In this document: in pieces, positions 34,784 to 46,826 of the stretch
How the letters are laid out: each line of letters starts with the position of its first letter
Numbering within the stretch: the stretch's first letter is position 1
Source of the DNA: Flaccisagitta enflata
Taxonomy: Eukaryota > Chaetognatha > Sagittoidea > Aphragmophora
Assembly (NCBI GenBank): GCA_965153355.1
Contig: OZ231126.1
Span: forward strand, 87,792,001-87,856,000
Reading direction: 5' to 3'
DNA length: 64,000 nucleotides
Program-made: the position numbers and the translations under genes
The notes under the pieces: generated by a model
Databases searched by the model: none
What the model saw: only the letters and a program-made list of their open reading frames with translations
What the model was told of the DNA's origin: nothing

Positions 34784-37311
34784 GCTGAGAGTCGGTGTTG
34801 TTACGGTATCGAGACCTAAGCAAGCGGCCGGAAATTCTTTCCGCTTCCGTAGATCTTGGTCTTGCGATTCCGAAAACCCCTAACAAGTCAAGCTTCGATG
34901 CTTGATTTGGGATTTGTGAAGGAGCGAAATTTGCTGCGCTTTGATTGGTTGGGATTCAGCAGGTTGGTTTGAAGTGAAGTTGGACAACCCTCCTGGGTTG
35001 TTTGTATCTTCGACGTGGCCAAATCAAGATCAGAAAAGCAATGGCCTTTATTTTTTTGAAGATTCGGCGAGAAGAGTTTGGTGTACTCTCAGATGGTAGA
35101 AACGTCGGCCCTGGGTCTCGAAACCACAGGGACCATCTGAGGAGTGAATGGGGTTTGGCCCGGACATATGCCAGAACCTATGGAATGTAGATCTCAATGA
35201 AATGTTCCTAGGTTTCAGGTGCATATGCGTGTGGGTGAAGGTCAGTCAAGTAAGTCAATACCCAAGGGAAATCAAAATTATGTTGCCAGGTCAGACTCCT
35301 GGACTTGTGATCCCTAACAGGTCCTTTGGTTCCGACAGACAGACGGAACCGCAGGCACAGCATGTATGGATATATTATGTGTGCGACCTGCACAGGTAGA
35401 CCTTGACTCCGAATCCTACCCGGCAATCCAAAGCAGAGCTAAAAAATATGGACTGACATGAGGGAACCCTTAAGAGGGTATCAAAGCCAACCACTGCACT
35501 TGGAATCCGGGACTTGGAGACGGATGGGTTGTGACCTTCAGCTGCCACTGTGACTTTTTCCCCAGGCTGTTTCTATATGGTTAGCCCTCTCAAGGCACGC
35601 AAAGAGAGGCATTGACCAGGGAATCACCCCTTGCTACTAGTCAGACTTCCATATAGCACCAGACAAGGAGATGGCATAACTGCCTCGGGGTGAGGGTACT
35701 ACCGGTTTATCACAATCTACTATGGTTTGGAAAAGGGCTAACATGAGGGAACCCTTAAGAGGGTATCAATGCCAGTTCCGCCCCACACCGGTTTCCCACT
35801 CTCTGAAGCTTCCCTCCAGTAGGTGTGGTCAGCCACTGCACACTCTACTGGGTTGGATTTATAGCCCCCTTGTCCCTGTACTGCCTGACAGGTTGGACTC
35901 TCGTTCGAGTCGGGCTCACCAGTGTAGATAACTAAGTTATCGGAGAGAACTGTCTGCTCTATGTATAAAACATAGGAGACTAATACAAACAGCTTGCAAC
36001 AAAGGGTTTATTGGTCAGCCACTACAATAGAACCCAAGTAGAACAAAACAAAAAAAAAATAAAAAAAAAAAAAGAAAAAGAAAGAAAAAGTGACAGACAG
36101 ACCCTCTAACAAGAAAAGGAAGTTGGTGCCGAATCAAGACTATCTTCGCCGACCTCCTGCCGACCACAGATGATTTGGCCTAAAAGCGGATTACCAGGGA
36201 ACAGAGCGGGAACTTCAGGAGCAAGTCGGCTAAGACTTGAAACGGCGTTAACTTCCTTTAAATGCTTTTTCTGAAAATTCAACCCGAAACCCAAAACTCA
36301 CAGACCATCCAAAACCACGACACAAAACCACGGCACAGACCGGACAATCCCCCACCCGCCTTAATTACAGTGTGCGAAATGAAGGATCCCGCACTTCTAT
36401 TCGGTACAGTGTAACCGAAAACAACTTTCCGACTACGCTCAACGGTCAGAAAGGCTGCAGTGAATAAACGGACCGAATATTAACTAATATTCTAAGTGTA
36501 AAAACAAAATCCCACCTGGGGATGATAAAAAATTCCGCCACTGGTTGGGGCAGTAGACCGGCGAGTCAGTAAAAAACAATAAGAGAGTTCCGGATAAAAA
36601 TCACCAAAATTGGTTAAAGGATCAAAAAAAAAAAATGTATAGAAATGCCGTTAATCAGGGTGGGGGGGGGGTTCCTTACCTAAGAGGCCCCTGGTGACCG
36701 TCACCACAGGCGGCCGAGGAGAAAAAAAAAAAAAACTGCAAAGGGAAGCTGACACTGTCAGATTCGAAATTGCAAATGCAGGGGTGGGTTGTGTAAAATG
36801 TGGGCCGAAACGAGACTAATTTCAAGGGAGCACCGCTTCCACTACTGGTACCGAGCCCAAGTAAGGCTTAGTAGTGGGGGGTGTAGAATAGGAGCCCAGA
36901 TAACTGCAAGTCCTAAACACAAACCAAGGGGGGGATCTATTACCGGGTTGGCCTAGCGCCTGGCCTAGTGCATGGCCGGCTGCTCTAAGCACTAGTTTCC
37001 GGCCTAAGTCTACGGGCCTGTGCTTACTTGGTCCTTACCCTAGTGCATGGGTGGGATTACCTTTCAGCCTCCGACTAAACGGGTCAGCCGCCTAAGGGGG
37101 GTGTCTTTCCTTGAAAAGAGCGTCGGACCCACGTTACATAAACAGACGGAGAGAAAGACAGACAAGAAGGGAGAGATACAAGTCAACCCCACCCAAACAA
37201 ACTTTAACCTGAACCAGAGTTAAAGGGAGGAGCCGCCGAGTGCGATGACTCACGATCGCCGATTCATCCTGCAACTTGAATCTGAGAGGGGAAAAAAAAA
37301 CTATAATTTCT

Positions 37312-37342
37312 TGTTGTGAAAAGAGAGAATCTAAAGGGGACC

Positions 37343-37422
<80 letters not shown>

Positions 37423-38110
37423 CTAAAGGGAAAGCTCGCCTGCCAAAAGAAAGCCCCGACCCTTAGAACTAGCCTAACAGGAGGATGGCCTAAGGAGAGA
37501 GAGGGCCCGCGGGATAACTAATGCTAACTGCCCCAGGGGGACTGACTGAACTAGGGGGGGAGATACTAATAAGAAACCCTGATATAAAGGAAGAAAAGCG
37601 CATATATATACTCAATGAATAAGCAACGAGAACGGCAATGATAACGGGTAACGACAATGGATACGGCAATATAAACGTTGACGACGACGAACGATGACGA
37701 CGACGAAGTCGACGACGACGAACGATGACGACGACGAACGAAGGACTAGCGCGCAGGCTAGAAAATACTCAAGACGTAGCGCGATAGACTGCCCAAGACG
37801 GAATTATTTGCTCTTCTCAGATCTTTCTTTTATATCGTCGGTCGCCGGCTAGAAAGCCGGTGTAGAAGCTGGTGAAGAAGCCAGTCAGAAAGCTCGCCGG
37901 TAAGCCTCGAGCAACGATTGGTCCTGGCCTAGGTTAACCGTAGCTTCCACGCTCAAAGCGGCATTCGTCATCGCACAGTGCTCCGGGTCCTGCTGAAACT
38001 GAGAAGGAAGGTCCAAGGCGTGCGCGTAGCGCGAGGTTGAGGGAAAGAGATAGACGATAGCAAGAAGAAAGAAAGAAGATAGATGCCGTCCCCTAGGTCC
38101 GTGTACAACA
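37312..38110 (-). repeat. 5' LTR of the retrotransposon
   Basis: 799 bp. In sense it starts TGTTGTACACGG and ends TTTTCACAACA, giving a perfect TG...CA with 6-bp inverted ends (TGTTGT/ACAACA). TATAAAAG (sense) at 37827-37834 is a plausible TATA box, placing transcription start near 37800. A (GA)n tract lies at about 37346-37420. Confidence 0.9.
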
Positions 38111-39860
38111 TTGTCGAACCTATTTTTGAGACACTCGTGACCCCTAGGGGGCCCTTAATTAGGGTCAAGTGGTCAAATTTGGCTTGTCTCCTGCTTGTCT
38201 CCACATGAAAAGTGCAAGCAGAAGCAATCAAAAAATGTCTAAATAGACCGTATCATGACTCCTTATCATTTATTATTAATCACTTGGAATGTACAAAAAA
38301 TTTGTTTGAGCTCCGTTGACAATAAGTTCCTTAAAAACGGTTTTCTAGCGTTCAGTACACCCTCTCTATTTTTGAGTAAAATTTCACTCAGATCACAGTA
38401 TAATAATTATTATTTTTTAAAACTTAACTTTGCTTCATAGTTAAGCATATTATGTTTGTTTGTCTGAAAGACAACTACTTGAAGGGCATATTTCCCAAAT
38501 TTCATGTTTCCAAGTGGCTCCAAAGCGGCTCAGTTGCATTTTTTCTAGAGCGTATCAATTCGCGCACACCCCCAGATTTGTTCCTAACGCATACCTAACG
38601 CTTAAGATATGCCACTATGGCGTGTAAACGACACAATTTACACAAAATCTGATCACACCACGTGAAAGAGCGTGAAATTTTGAATCTACACTGAAAATTT
38701 CAAGTCTTAACTACCAGACGTTTGGTCACACTAAAATTTTACATTTTGTTGGTCCTGAAGTGTGAACAGAATTGATACGCTCATCGACGGCTCATTGTAG
38801 TTAATTCTTTGTTTCCACACAGCGCTCCTCACACAAATGCGCGATGCTTTTGTGTCTTAATTTGATAAAATTTCTTAAAATTAAAATTGGCATATCTCAG
38901 GAACTGTTCGAGCTAGCCCATTGAAATTTCGCATGGTTATTACCTAGACCAAGAGGGTATTTTGCTTTAATTCTGATGCGACCTACAGAATGTCAAGCAG
39001 TCCAACCAGACCAACCAGCCTACCAGATGAAAAAATGAAAAAATGGCATAACTTCTAAAGTAATTGTCCAATTTGGTTGAAATTTTTCATGAAGCTTCCT
39101 TTAAAGGTACCTCGTCACTGGCATAAAAAAGAGCTTGGGGAAAAAATATTTTCTTCCGACAGCCCACCCAGCCAGAAATGGTACTTATAGAGATTTTTTT
39201 AAAAAACTAAAAAAATTCAAAAAAATTTCAGAAACATGTTCTCACATGTTTGCTTGAACCTTATCAATAAGAATTTTACTGTCATATTGATTTCTTAGTT
39301 GTATTTAGCTAAATTTTCTAGTAATAAAATTGCCAACAATATATATTTAAGCCTAATTTGCATGAAAAATGAGCTAACTTAAGAAAATCCAAGTATGGAT
39401 TCACATGTAAGAATAGGTAAGCTACATGATGACGTATGGTTTTGCTCAATATTCAAACATGTAAATTTGATGAATTTCATCCCGTCCATGTCGGGTTAGC
39501 GTGACACAAGCCATAAATACACTTTTTTTTATAAGAACCTACTTTATAAGAATATCAAGGCTTCGATTCACCCTAAAATTAAGAATATCTCAAGAACATA
39601 TGAAGGCTTCAAATCTTGAGAAAAAAATTTTGCTTACAGTAATATCTAAATAACATTGATAAAACACTTAAATTTTAGTATGATAAGTATAATATTTCAT
39701 AGTTTTTAATATAAATAGTATGAAGACATTCCCAGACATTGATATTTAGCATTTGTTTTAACAGTATTTTATAGAAATATATTTAATATAATTGAATAAT
39801 AGTAAATTATAAGGTTTCATGTAATTTTTGGGTGGGAGGCTATGAGAATTAGGGTGACTG

Positions 39861-40177
39861 AAAATATAGTCATATTTGAATCTGGTCTCCCTCGCAGGAG
39901 AAATGATACCATTTCCGTCACAGATGGTAACCCTAAAATCTGGTGGCAATCAAATGAAGTTTACTCATGGCCGCAACCCCCCCTCATTTCCCATAGAAAA
40001 TGTAAAGGAAGGATTTTGGCCTCTGCAGCTTCCTATCTTTTATAATGGGAATGGGGTGGGGTTGCGGCCATGAGTAAACTTTGTCTGATCATCTCCAGAT
40101 TTTAGAGTTACCATCTATGATGGAAATGGTCACATTTCTCCCGCAAGGAAGACAAGATTCGGATTTGACCATATTTT
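39861..40177. mobile_element. 317-bp fold-back element
   Basis: Arms of about 120 bp: the left contains TTGAATCTGGTCTCC, ACCATTTCCGTCACAG and TTTACTCATGGCCGCAACCCC. The right holds their reverse complements (GGGGTTGCGGCCATGAGTAAA and so on). The loop is about 70 bp. Several mismatches between the arms indicate age. Confidence 0.8.
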
Positions 40178-40268
40178 AAGTACAGACCGACCGAACCTCC
40201 GGTTCGAACTGTTTTTACTGTACGGATCACTCTCCCAGCTCCGTCACTGAATCCGGAGTCGTCAGTTA

Positions 40269-40562
40269 TCAGTAAGTCACCGAATTAAGTGGGTCAATAA
40301 ACCGAAGTTTGATGTTTTGTTTACTTTTCCTATCGAACGTGCAAATTGGGACTCCAGAATTGCCCTCTAACATGAAAGATGATTCAACAACAAAACATGC
40401 ATCTGCTTTTCCTTTTCCTAACGAATTTACATTGCTCATGCTTCCTTTACAAATGAGATCAATCCCTCCTTTCCTCATCAAAAGAAGGAAAGATCGCCGA
40501 TCGCGATCGAGACTTGAGCGTTCGCTTGCAACTAAATCCTTGACAATGTTGGTGTAAATCAA
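40269..40562 (-). other. Unexplained open frame, 97 codons
   Basis: No repeat-derived composition (KGSMSNVNSLGKGKADACF, IKLRFIDPLNSVTY). It lacks an upstream promoter or splice sites I can defend. It may be a decayed transposon frame or a stray exon. Not recognised. Confidence 0.25.
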
Positions 40563-40628
40563 TTATCTTTAAAAGAAAAATTCTTTGGTCTTGATTGTTG
40601 ATCTCAGGCTGTCTGTGCCGTCTGTCCC

Positions 40629-40653
40629 TGTGTGTGTAAGTGTGTGTGTGTGT

Positions 40654-40687
<34 letters not shown>

Positions 40688-40711
40688 AGGCGCGTGTGTG
40701 TGTGTATGTGT
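40629..40711. repeat. (GT)n microsatellite
   Basis: GT repeat with a few substitutions. Confidence 0.9.
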
Positions 40712-40715
40712 GTGC

Positions 40716-41044
40716 AGGGTGGCAGAAAGAGGGGCACACTTGGCACATTGTGCCTCGGAACTAAAGCACAAATGTCGGACTTATAGATTTGATAATGGAA
40801 AAAAATTAGGGAAATGAAGAAAAAAAGAGGCGGAAAATGGAAAAATCAGAAGGATAAATAGGGTATTAGTTTTGATCACTTTTACTTTTATTTTGGGAAC
40901 TCTTAGTTTCCATGAATTGAAAAGAAAAGTGCAGAAAACTAGTAGTATATGCAATATTTTCATAATATTAGTTGATCTTTAAAAGTCGGACTCAAAGCGC
41001 TGCGAAAACTTGTGCCTTGGACCTATAGAATTTTCTGCCACCCT
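40716..41044. mobile_element. 329-bp MITE-like element
   Basis: Terminal inverted repeats AGGGTGGCAGAAA at both ends. The subterminal blocks (CTTGGCACATTGTGCC and CCAAGGCACAAG; TGTCGGAC and GTCCGAC) are also partly inverted. No coding content. Confidence 0.6.
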
Positions 41045-41182
41045 GTGTGCATGTGTGTGCGTGTGTGCACATTTAGGGATCGTCTGAAGGTTAACTTCGG
41101 CTTCGACCTTTGGGTCAGGACATTCCCCTAATAATCAAAATTAATATTATTTTTTTTTTAAAAACAAAATACTTCATTTATG

Positions 41183-41185
<3 letters not shown>

Positions 41186-41239
<54 letters not shown>

Positions 41240-41310
41240 GAGAGAAAGAGAGAAATAGAAAAATAGAAAAATAGAAAAAGAGAGAAAGAGAGAAAGAGAG
41301 AAATAGAGAA

Positions 41311-41346
<36 letters not shown>
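41186..41346. repeat. (GA)n-rich microsatellite with (GAAA) variants
   Basis: GA tract with interspersed GAAATAGA units. Confidence 0.9.
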
Positions 41347-41349
<3 letters not shown>

Positions 41350-41634
41350 TGTGAAAAAAAAACAATTAAAAAAAATATCATAAAAACAGGTACAAATATG
41401 AATAATTACGTAAGAAAGATTATAAGAAAAAATGCTATGCTTATTATTTTTTCTTCATAGGTTGATAAATTTGATTTGATTTTTGTTTCTTTAACTTAAC
41501 CTATCAATGTATGAAAAAAAATATAGTATTTTTCTTATGAGTTTCATTTTTTAATAGTTTATATCTATACCTATTTTTATGAAATTCTTTGTTTCTTTTA
41601 TCGTTTTTTCTCCATATCTTTTTTGTTTATTTTT

Positions 41635-41753
<119 letters not shown>

Positions 41754-41802
41754 CATGAAAGAAAACATTTCTTTAATACTTTTTATTCAATATAATCAAA
41801 AA

Positions 41803-41975
41803 AAGCCGGATACACAAAGTGGTACTCTAGTCACTTACAGATACGCAGGGGCAATGATGGGGATAGGTACTGTGGCATTTAAGTTGGAGTAGTGAGCTTA
41901 AAATGCTTAAAAAACGCTAACCGAGGAAAATAGGGACCAATTGACAAATAAAACGAGATAGCGTTGCGTAGAACT
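41803..41975 (+). repeat. Dispersed short repeat family A, degenerate copy
   Basis: AAAGCCGGATACACAAAGTG, then GCAGGGGCAATGATGG, and finally GATAGCGTTGCGTAGAACTA. All hallmarks are present in weak form. Confidence 0.5.
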
Positions 41976-44900
41976 AAAAAACAATAACTTCGGTTTCTGA
42001 CTTCGGTTTCGGTTTCGGTTCCAGTCAGTTAGTCACTGTCAACTTCGTCTTCGGTTCGGCTTCGGTTTACCTACCTTCGGTCGACCTCTAATTTTAAGTC
42101 ACCATAGCCAAACACCATTTTTGAAAATCAGGGGAGGAAGGCGTTGTACATAATGCCCCACAAAAGATTTTTATATTATTTTCCAACATTTCTCTAATAT
42201 TTTTAAATGTTTTTCAGAGGACAGTATTGGTGGGAGGCTATGAGAATCTTTTGACCCACTTGTCGCAGACCATAGCCAAACACCTTCTAGGTTTCATTGT
42301 AGTTTTAATTGTAATTCCTAATATATTTATAAAAAAAAGATTTTCCTATGATAAAGAATTTTGAAAATGATTGGGAAAACACATGATACTCTTTTTGATG
42401 TCATGGCGGATTCCTGATGATTTTTATATTCTACAAACCATGCAGTGGATGACACCTTCAAGGTGTGCCCTGCCTGTACTTGGGTCTTGGAGGTAACAGT
42501 AGCGACAGAAAATTTGATACAAAGTTGATTTCGATCTTGTATGTATATATGGCTAATCTGAAGTATTTTATCAATACCCAATTAATGCTTATTTGAAAAC
42601 TCTTCCAAAGAGTTTTTGCCCCCTGGATCTTAGTGCTGCTGTGTCAGGCTTATGGTTGGTCCATTATTTCATCTGCTAACCTATAGTATTTTGAAATTGT
42701 AGATTTTTAGGTTTTTTAAAGGTAATTCAAGCTGGAGTAGTGAAAAACAGAGGCAAAGTTTTTTGATATAAATTCAAATCCAGAATAATAAGATTATAAT
42801 CTCCACACTTCAACTCAATACTGAGGCCAAACCAAAGGACCAACCAACCCGCACAAAGTCAGCTTTTGAAGTACTTCCAATAAATTTCCAAATAATACAT
42901 TGTTTGATATTGAATATTACCCAAAGTTGTTAATAAATTAATGGATAGTGCCCATAAGTTTTGTATCAAATTTTCTCTGGCTACTGTTATATACATGAGT
43001 ATTTTGAATATATTTGTATATATAGGGCGAAGCCCATTTTTTTGGGTACAGGACACTAACTGATGACCAGAAGCTGAATGGTTTGTTTTTATATCAATTT
43101 TTATTAATATTTATAGACATCTACAAAAACTTTTTACCCCTCATGGTGAACTATCATCCCATGATATATCTTCTCTGAAGATGAAGGCCTTTTCCCAATA
43201 ATCACTAAGAAATAATCATAACCTTAACCAAATTTAGTAAAAATTCACCTTTATCCCACCCCCCTAATTAGGATTAAGGGGCTCAACTGGGGAGATGGAC
43301 ACTCTTGTTCCTTTTTTTCTATTAGGTAAAATTTAACAAAAATTGGGCTCAGTTGATGGTCCCGATCAATGCCAGAGGACAGCTCTAACAGCACCCTTCC
43401 CCTAGAATATTTTATATATTTTTCTAAAATACACTTAAAATTCTATTTTAAATAGAAGAAATATGATACATTTAGTAAAAAGTATATACCTAAGGAGTTT
43501 TGATAGTGTTTCAAAAAACCATATTTTAGGTATGTATGTGTATGTAATGGAAGCTTACACCATATAAATGTCCGTATTTTTTCAGTTTTTCTTCAAAGTC
43601 CGTTTCTTATATGGATAATTGTTTGAGTTTTATATAGGATGAATAGGGTAAATAAATTCATTCATAAATTCATTGTTGCACACATCATATAGTATTTTGA
43701 ATTAAGAACGCTCTAAGAACGTTGGAGGCTTCATTTGGCCTCGAAAATAAGAACATGAAGCCTGTGAAAAAAAAAATGATGTTCTTATAAAAAAAAGTGT
43801 GTTCATACATTTTCTCTTTTTTAGGCTGGCAATGTTCTTGCGATTGTTCTTATTTTTTTCCACATCTGAGCCTCAATGGTTTTATAAACAAGGTTCTTAC
43901 ACCGTCTTTGGATTGAATTGAAATATGCAAAACCTTTATAACTCCTACATTTCTAGTAGCTTTTACTCTTCCAAACCTCAGATCTTAGCACTTTAAATCT
44001 TGGGAATAGCAAAACACTAAAAGAACGGCTTTTTTTAAAAGCAAAATCAACTTTTTCCAACCTTTTTTCAAAGAGGCTTGTAATATTATGCCTGTAAATT
44101 CCAAATGAATGGAACTGGAACTCTAAGAACACTTTTAGATAACAGATGATAATTCATAAACTTCCGTTTTGCTTGAAAATTTGACTGATTTCATTATTTT
44201 TGTGAAAATCATGATGATTTTTCTTGTTTGGCACTCACAATTTCATCAAAAATCATTCAAAATCAATGAAAATCCCACTATATACTACCTAGGACATAAG
44301 TCTATGTTCACTTGGACCAAAAACTCATGTAATCATGAAATAATGATAAATCAATTCATATCATGGTTTGAATACTTCATCTAACTTCCTGCTGTGGAAA
44401 AGCCTGCTTCTATGGACCACTGCAATGATTTGAAAAGCTTCTGAAGAATCTTCTGCCAGGCCTTGTCACCTAACATTTTTTGCAATTTATGTCAGTCCCT
44501 ACAGAGTCATAGATGGTCCTTCATGTCTTCACGATCCAGAAATTCTTTTGGGGGAGAAGTATTGGGGAATCAAGTTAGTAGCACTTTAACTATTTTCAGC
44601 CTCTGGCGTTAGTTCAGTCAAATCTTTTTTCTCTAGACAAGTGTATGACGTGACAAATGGCACAAGAAAACTGCTCAATTCATTTCTCAATTTTCAAAAG
44701 TGATGAGCAATCTTCAAACTGCTCTCATTTCTAAACGCTTTGGGCTACCAGGATGGGATTGGATTGAAATGAATGATTTTTAGAAGCCCTTTCTGAATCT
44801 CACCAATTTTCTTATTTATCTTTAACTTAGACTTATGTCCTAGGTTGTATCAAAATTTTCTCAGAGTCAACAGCTTATGTGTTCACTTTAAGTAATTATT

Positions 44901-45140
44901 AAGCATTTGAAACCGATCGATATGTTTGGTAATAGGCAAAAAAAGACGGCTCTTTGGAATTAAGCCAGAGAAAAATTTCAGTGGCTCAAAAAAATGGGTG
45001 TTCTTTTCATCGTTTTACTTTGCCCCAATTATTCAGTACTCATATCTTATGTTTTACATAACAAAATTGTCATATGTTACCAATATTCACTGAAAATTTG
45101 AAGACTTTTTTCCCTGTAGTTTAAGAGTCATAGAGGTTTT
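41976..45140. other. AT-rich intron-like DNA, no gene seen
   Basis: Contains an imperfect inverted repeat pair (about 42475-42530 against 42957-43000, sharing TGTATCAAATTTTCT). It also has several AAGAACAT/GAGGCTCA words shared with 20.7, 60.8 and 62-63.8 kb. No exon is supported. Confidence 0.45.
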
Positions 45141-45567
45141 GCATATTTCAAATCGATCTAAAGACGGTGTAGTCAAAGAAATGAGTGTAGACCAATTTCT
45201 CTGTCTGTCTCTGTATGACTTGGAACAACATTGCTTTATTAGAAAAAGATGTTACACTCAAATTGGGACTGTCGATGTCTTTGTTGGTATGCAGTCTGTC
45301 TGTTTCTATTTGTCTCCGTCTGTCTGCCTCTGTTTCTGTCGGTTTTTCGGGCGGTGACCCCAAAGGGAATCAGGCTGTCCAACCATCCGTCCTTCCATCT
45401 ATCCACCCATCCATCCATCCATCCATCTGTCTGTCCGTATCCTCTTCTGCTCCAACCTCAGATCTCCATCTCCTTCGGCGGTCATTCTGACCCAAATGCT
45501 GCCAAAATGACCTAAATTTTGGCTGGAAAACCTTAGCTTTGTTCTGTAGTCCTTCATTTTGGCTCAA

Positions 45568-46597
45568 GGACAGCGATACCCGTTGCCTGTTGCTCTGCTT
45601 TGCATGATTGTGAATTGGTGTGAGAGGACGCAGGGCATCGGCCCTGAAGGGGAAAAACTCCTGCAGAACACAGGGGGACTTTCGTTTGTCCATTTGTCTA
45701 TCCATCCGTCCATCTCTTTCTGTCCGTCCATCCGTCCATCTCAGTCTGTCCGTCCATCCGTCAGTCTCTCCGTCCATCCATCTGTCCATTTGTTCCCTCC
45801 AGGCCCTCTGGCCTGAAATCTGCTTTCTCAGGTCTGAAATCTACCCTTCCAGGCCTGGATCTGCCCTCACAGGCCTTTATTCTGAGAGGGCAGATTTAAG
45901 GCCTGAGAGGAAAGATTTCAGGCCTTTGATGACAGATTCATGGCCTAAGAGGGCAGTTTCATGGCTTGAGAGGGCAGGTTCATGGCCTGAGAGGGCAGAT
46001 TTCAGGCCTGAGAAGGTAGATTTCAGGCCTGAGAAGGCAGATTTCAGATCTGAGAAGGAAGATTTCAGGCCTCGGAAAGCAGATTTCAGGCTTGAGAGGG
46101 TCTGGAGGGGACAAACAAATGAAGGGACTAACAGACGAATGAAAGTCCCCCTGTGTCCTACAGGACTTCGTCCCCTTTGGGGTCGCTGCCCTAAAAACCT
46201 TATTCTGGCCTAGGAAAACAAGGTACTGGCCTTTGAGACCCAAATCTTGGGCATCAAGACCTAGATCCTGACCTGCAGGACACTGAACCTGGCCTCTAAG
46301 ACCCACAACAATCAAGATCCTAGCCTAAAAGACCCTGATCCTGGTCTCTCAAAGATTTATTCCTCTCAGACGCAGATCCATGATTTAAGTCTCCATGGCG
46401 CAGATCCTGGCCTCCATTATCCAGATCCCTGAACCAACTGACAGATGGACGAACAATGGATAGACAGACGAGCAGATTTCACCTGTGTCCTACAGGAGTT
46501 CATCCCCTTTGAGGCGGCTGGCCTGCCACCCCCTAAACAAACTACTAGCTACTAACTGCTAACAAACTACTCAAGCAGGGCACGGATACCGCTGACC
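45568..46597. mobile_element. Family B element copy B2 with double inverted ends
   Basis: Outer inverted ends: AGGACAGCGATACCCGTTGC on the left, and inverted GGTCAGCGGTATCCGTGCCC on the right. Inner inverted ends, 45633 and 46191, read GGGCATCGGCCCTGAAGGGG and GGGCAGCGACCCCAAAGGGG, and both continue to CACAGGGGGACTTTC. The interior is a degenerate 22-bp repeat (GAGAGGGCAGATTTCAGGCC) preceded by a (CATC) run. Confidence 0.6.
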
Positions 46598-46619
46598 TCT
46601 GTCTGTCCGTCTGTGTGTC

Positions 46620-46714
<95 letters not shown>
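46597..46714. repeat. (TCTG)n/(TC)n microsatellite
   Basis: TCTG units grading into pure TC. Confidence 0.9.
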
Positions 46715-46718
<4 letters not shown>

Positions 46719-46826
46719 TTTTACTACTTAACAAGTGACGCAGGGTCACAATATCATTGCGGACGGGTGGGCAGGGGCATCCAACCTCCATCCACAACCA
46801 ATGCTCCTCCCACCAACACACGTACC

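Larger units (their letters stand above)
33623..37311 (-). promoter_or_regulatory. Long retrotransposon leader (between 5' LTR and gag)
   Basis: About 3.7 kb with no long coding frame. It holds three related hairpins, a 55-codon membrane micro-ORF, a 21-bp poly-T run near 34651, and a duplicated segment around ACCCTTAAGAGGGT (35457-35495 and 35742-35777). No primer-binding site with a TGG start is visible directly after the 5' LTR, where the sense reads AGAAATTATAG. A non-standard primer is possible. Several AG-dinucleotide acceptor-like sites exist but none is convincing. Confidence 0.6.
21161..38110 (-). mobile_element. Giant Ty3/gypsy-type LTR retrotransposon with SGNH hydrolase and a large unknown ORF
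   Basis: About 16.95 kb, all genes on the minus strand. Sense order: 5' LTR, 3.7-kb leader, gag, pol, SGNH-hydrolase ORF, ORF3, G-rich tract, polypurine tract, 3' LTR. A 5-bp duplication flanks it and it lies within the split DNA transposon. Protease, RT, RNase H and integrase motifs are intact over a single 1,527-codon frame. The integrase sits after RNase H, as in Ty3/gypsy and not Ty1/copia. The LTRs differ at roughly 15-20 positions by eye outside the GA tract, suggesting a fairly young insertion. The internal ORFs are clearly GC-richer than the surrounding sequence. Typical gypsy elements are 5-10 kb, so this one is unusually large. Confidence 0.9.
21026..39512. mobile_element. 1.5-kb DNA transposon copy 2, split by the LTR retrotransposon
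   Basis: The left part is 21026-21160, starting GGCAAGTGTCACGCT. The right part is 38116-39512 and ends, inverted, as GGCTTGTGTCACGCT. A 4-bp duplication ATAA flanks the whole at 21022-21025 and 39513-39516. Both parts align with the uninterrupted copy at 3198-4723. The junction falls at GTGTACA of copy 1 near 3321, so copy 1 is in effect the empty site. Confidence 0.8.
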
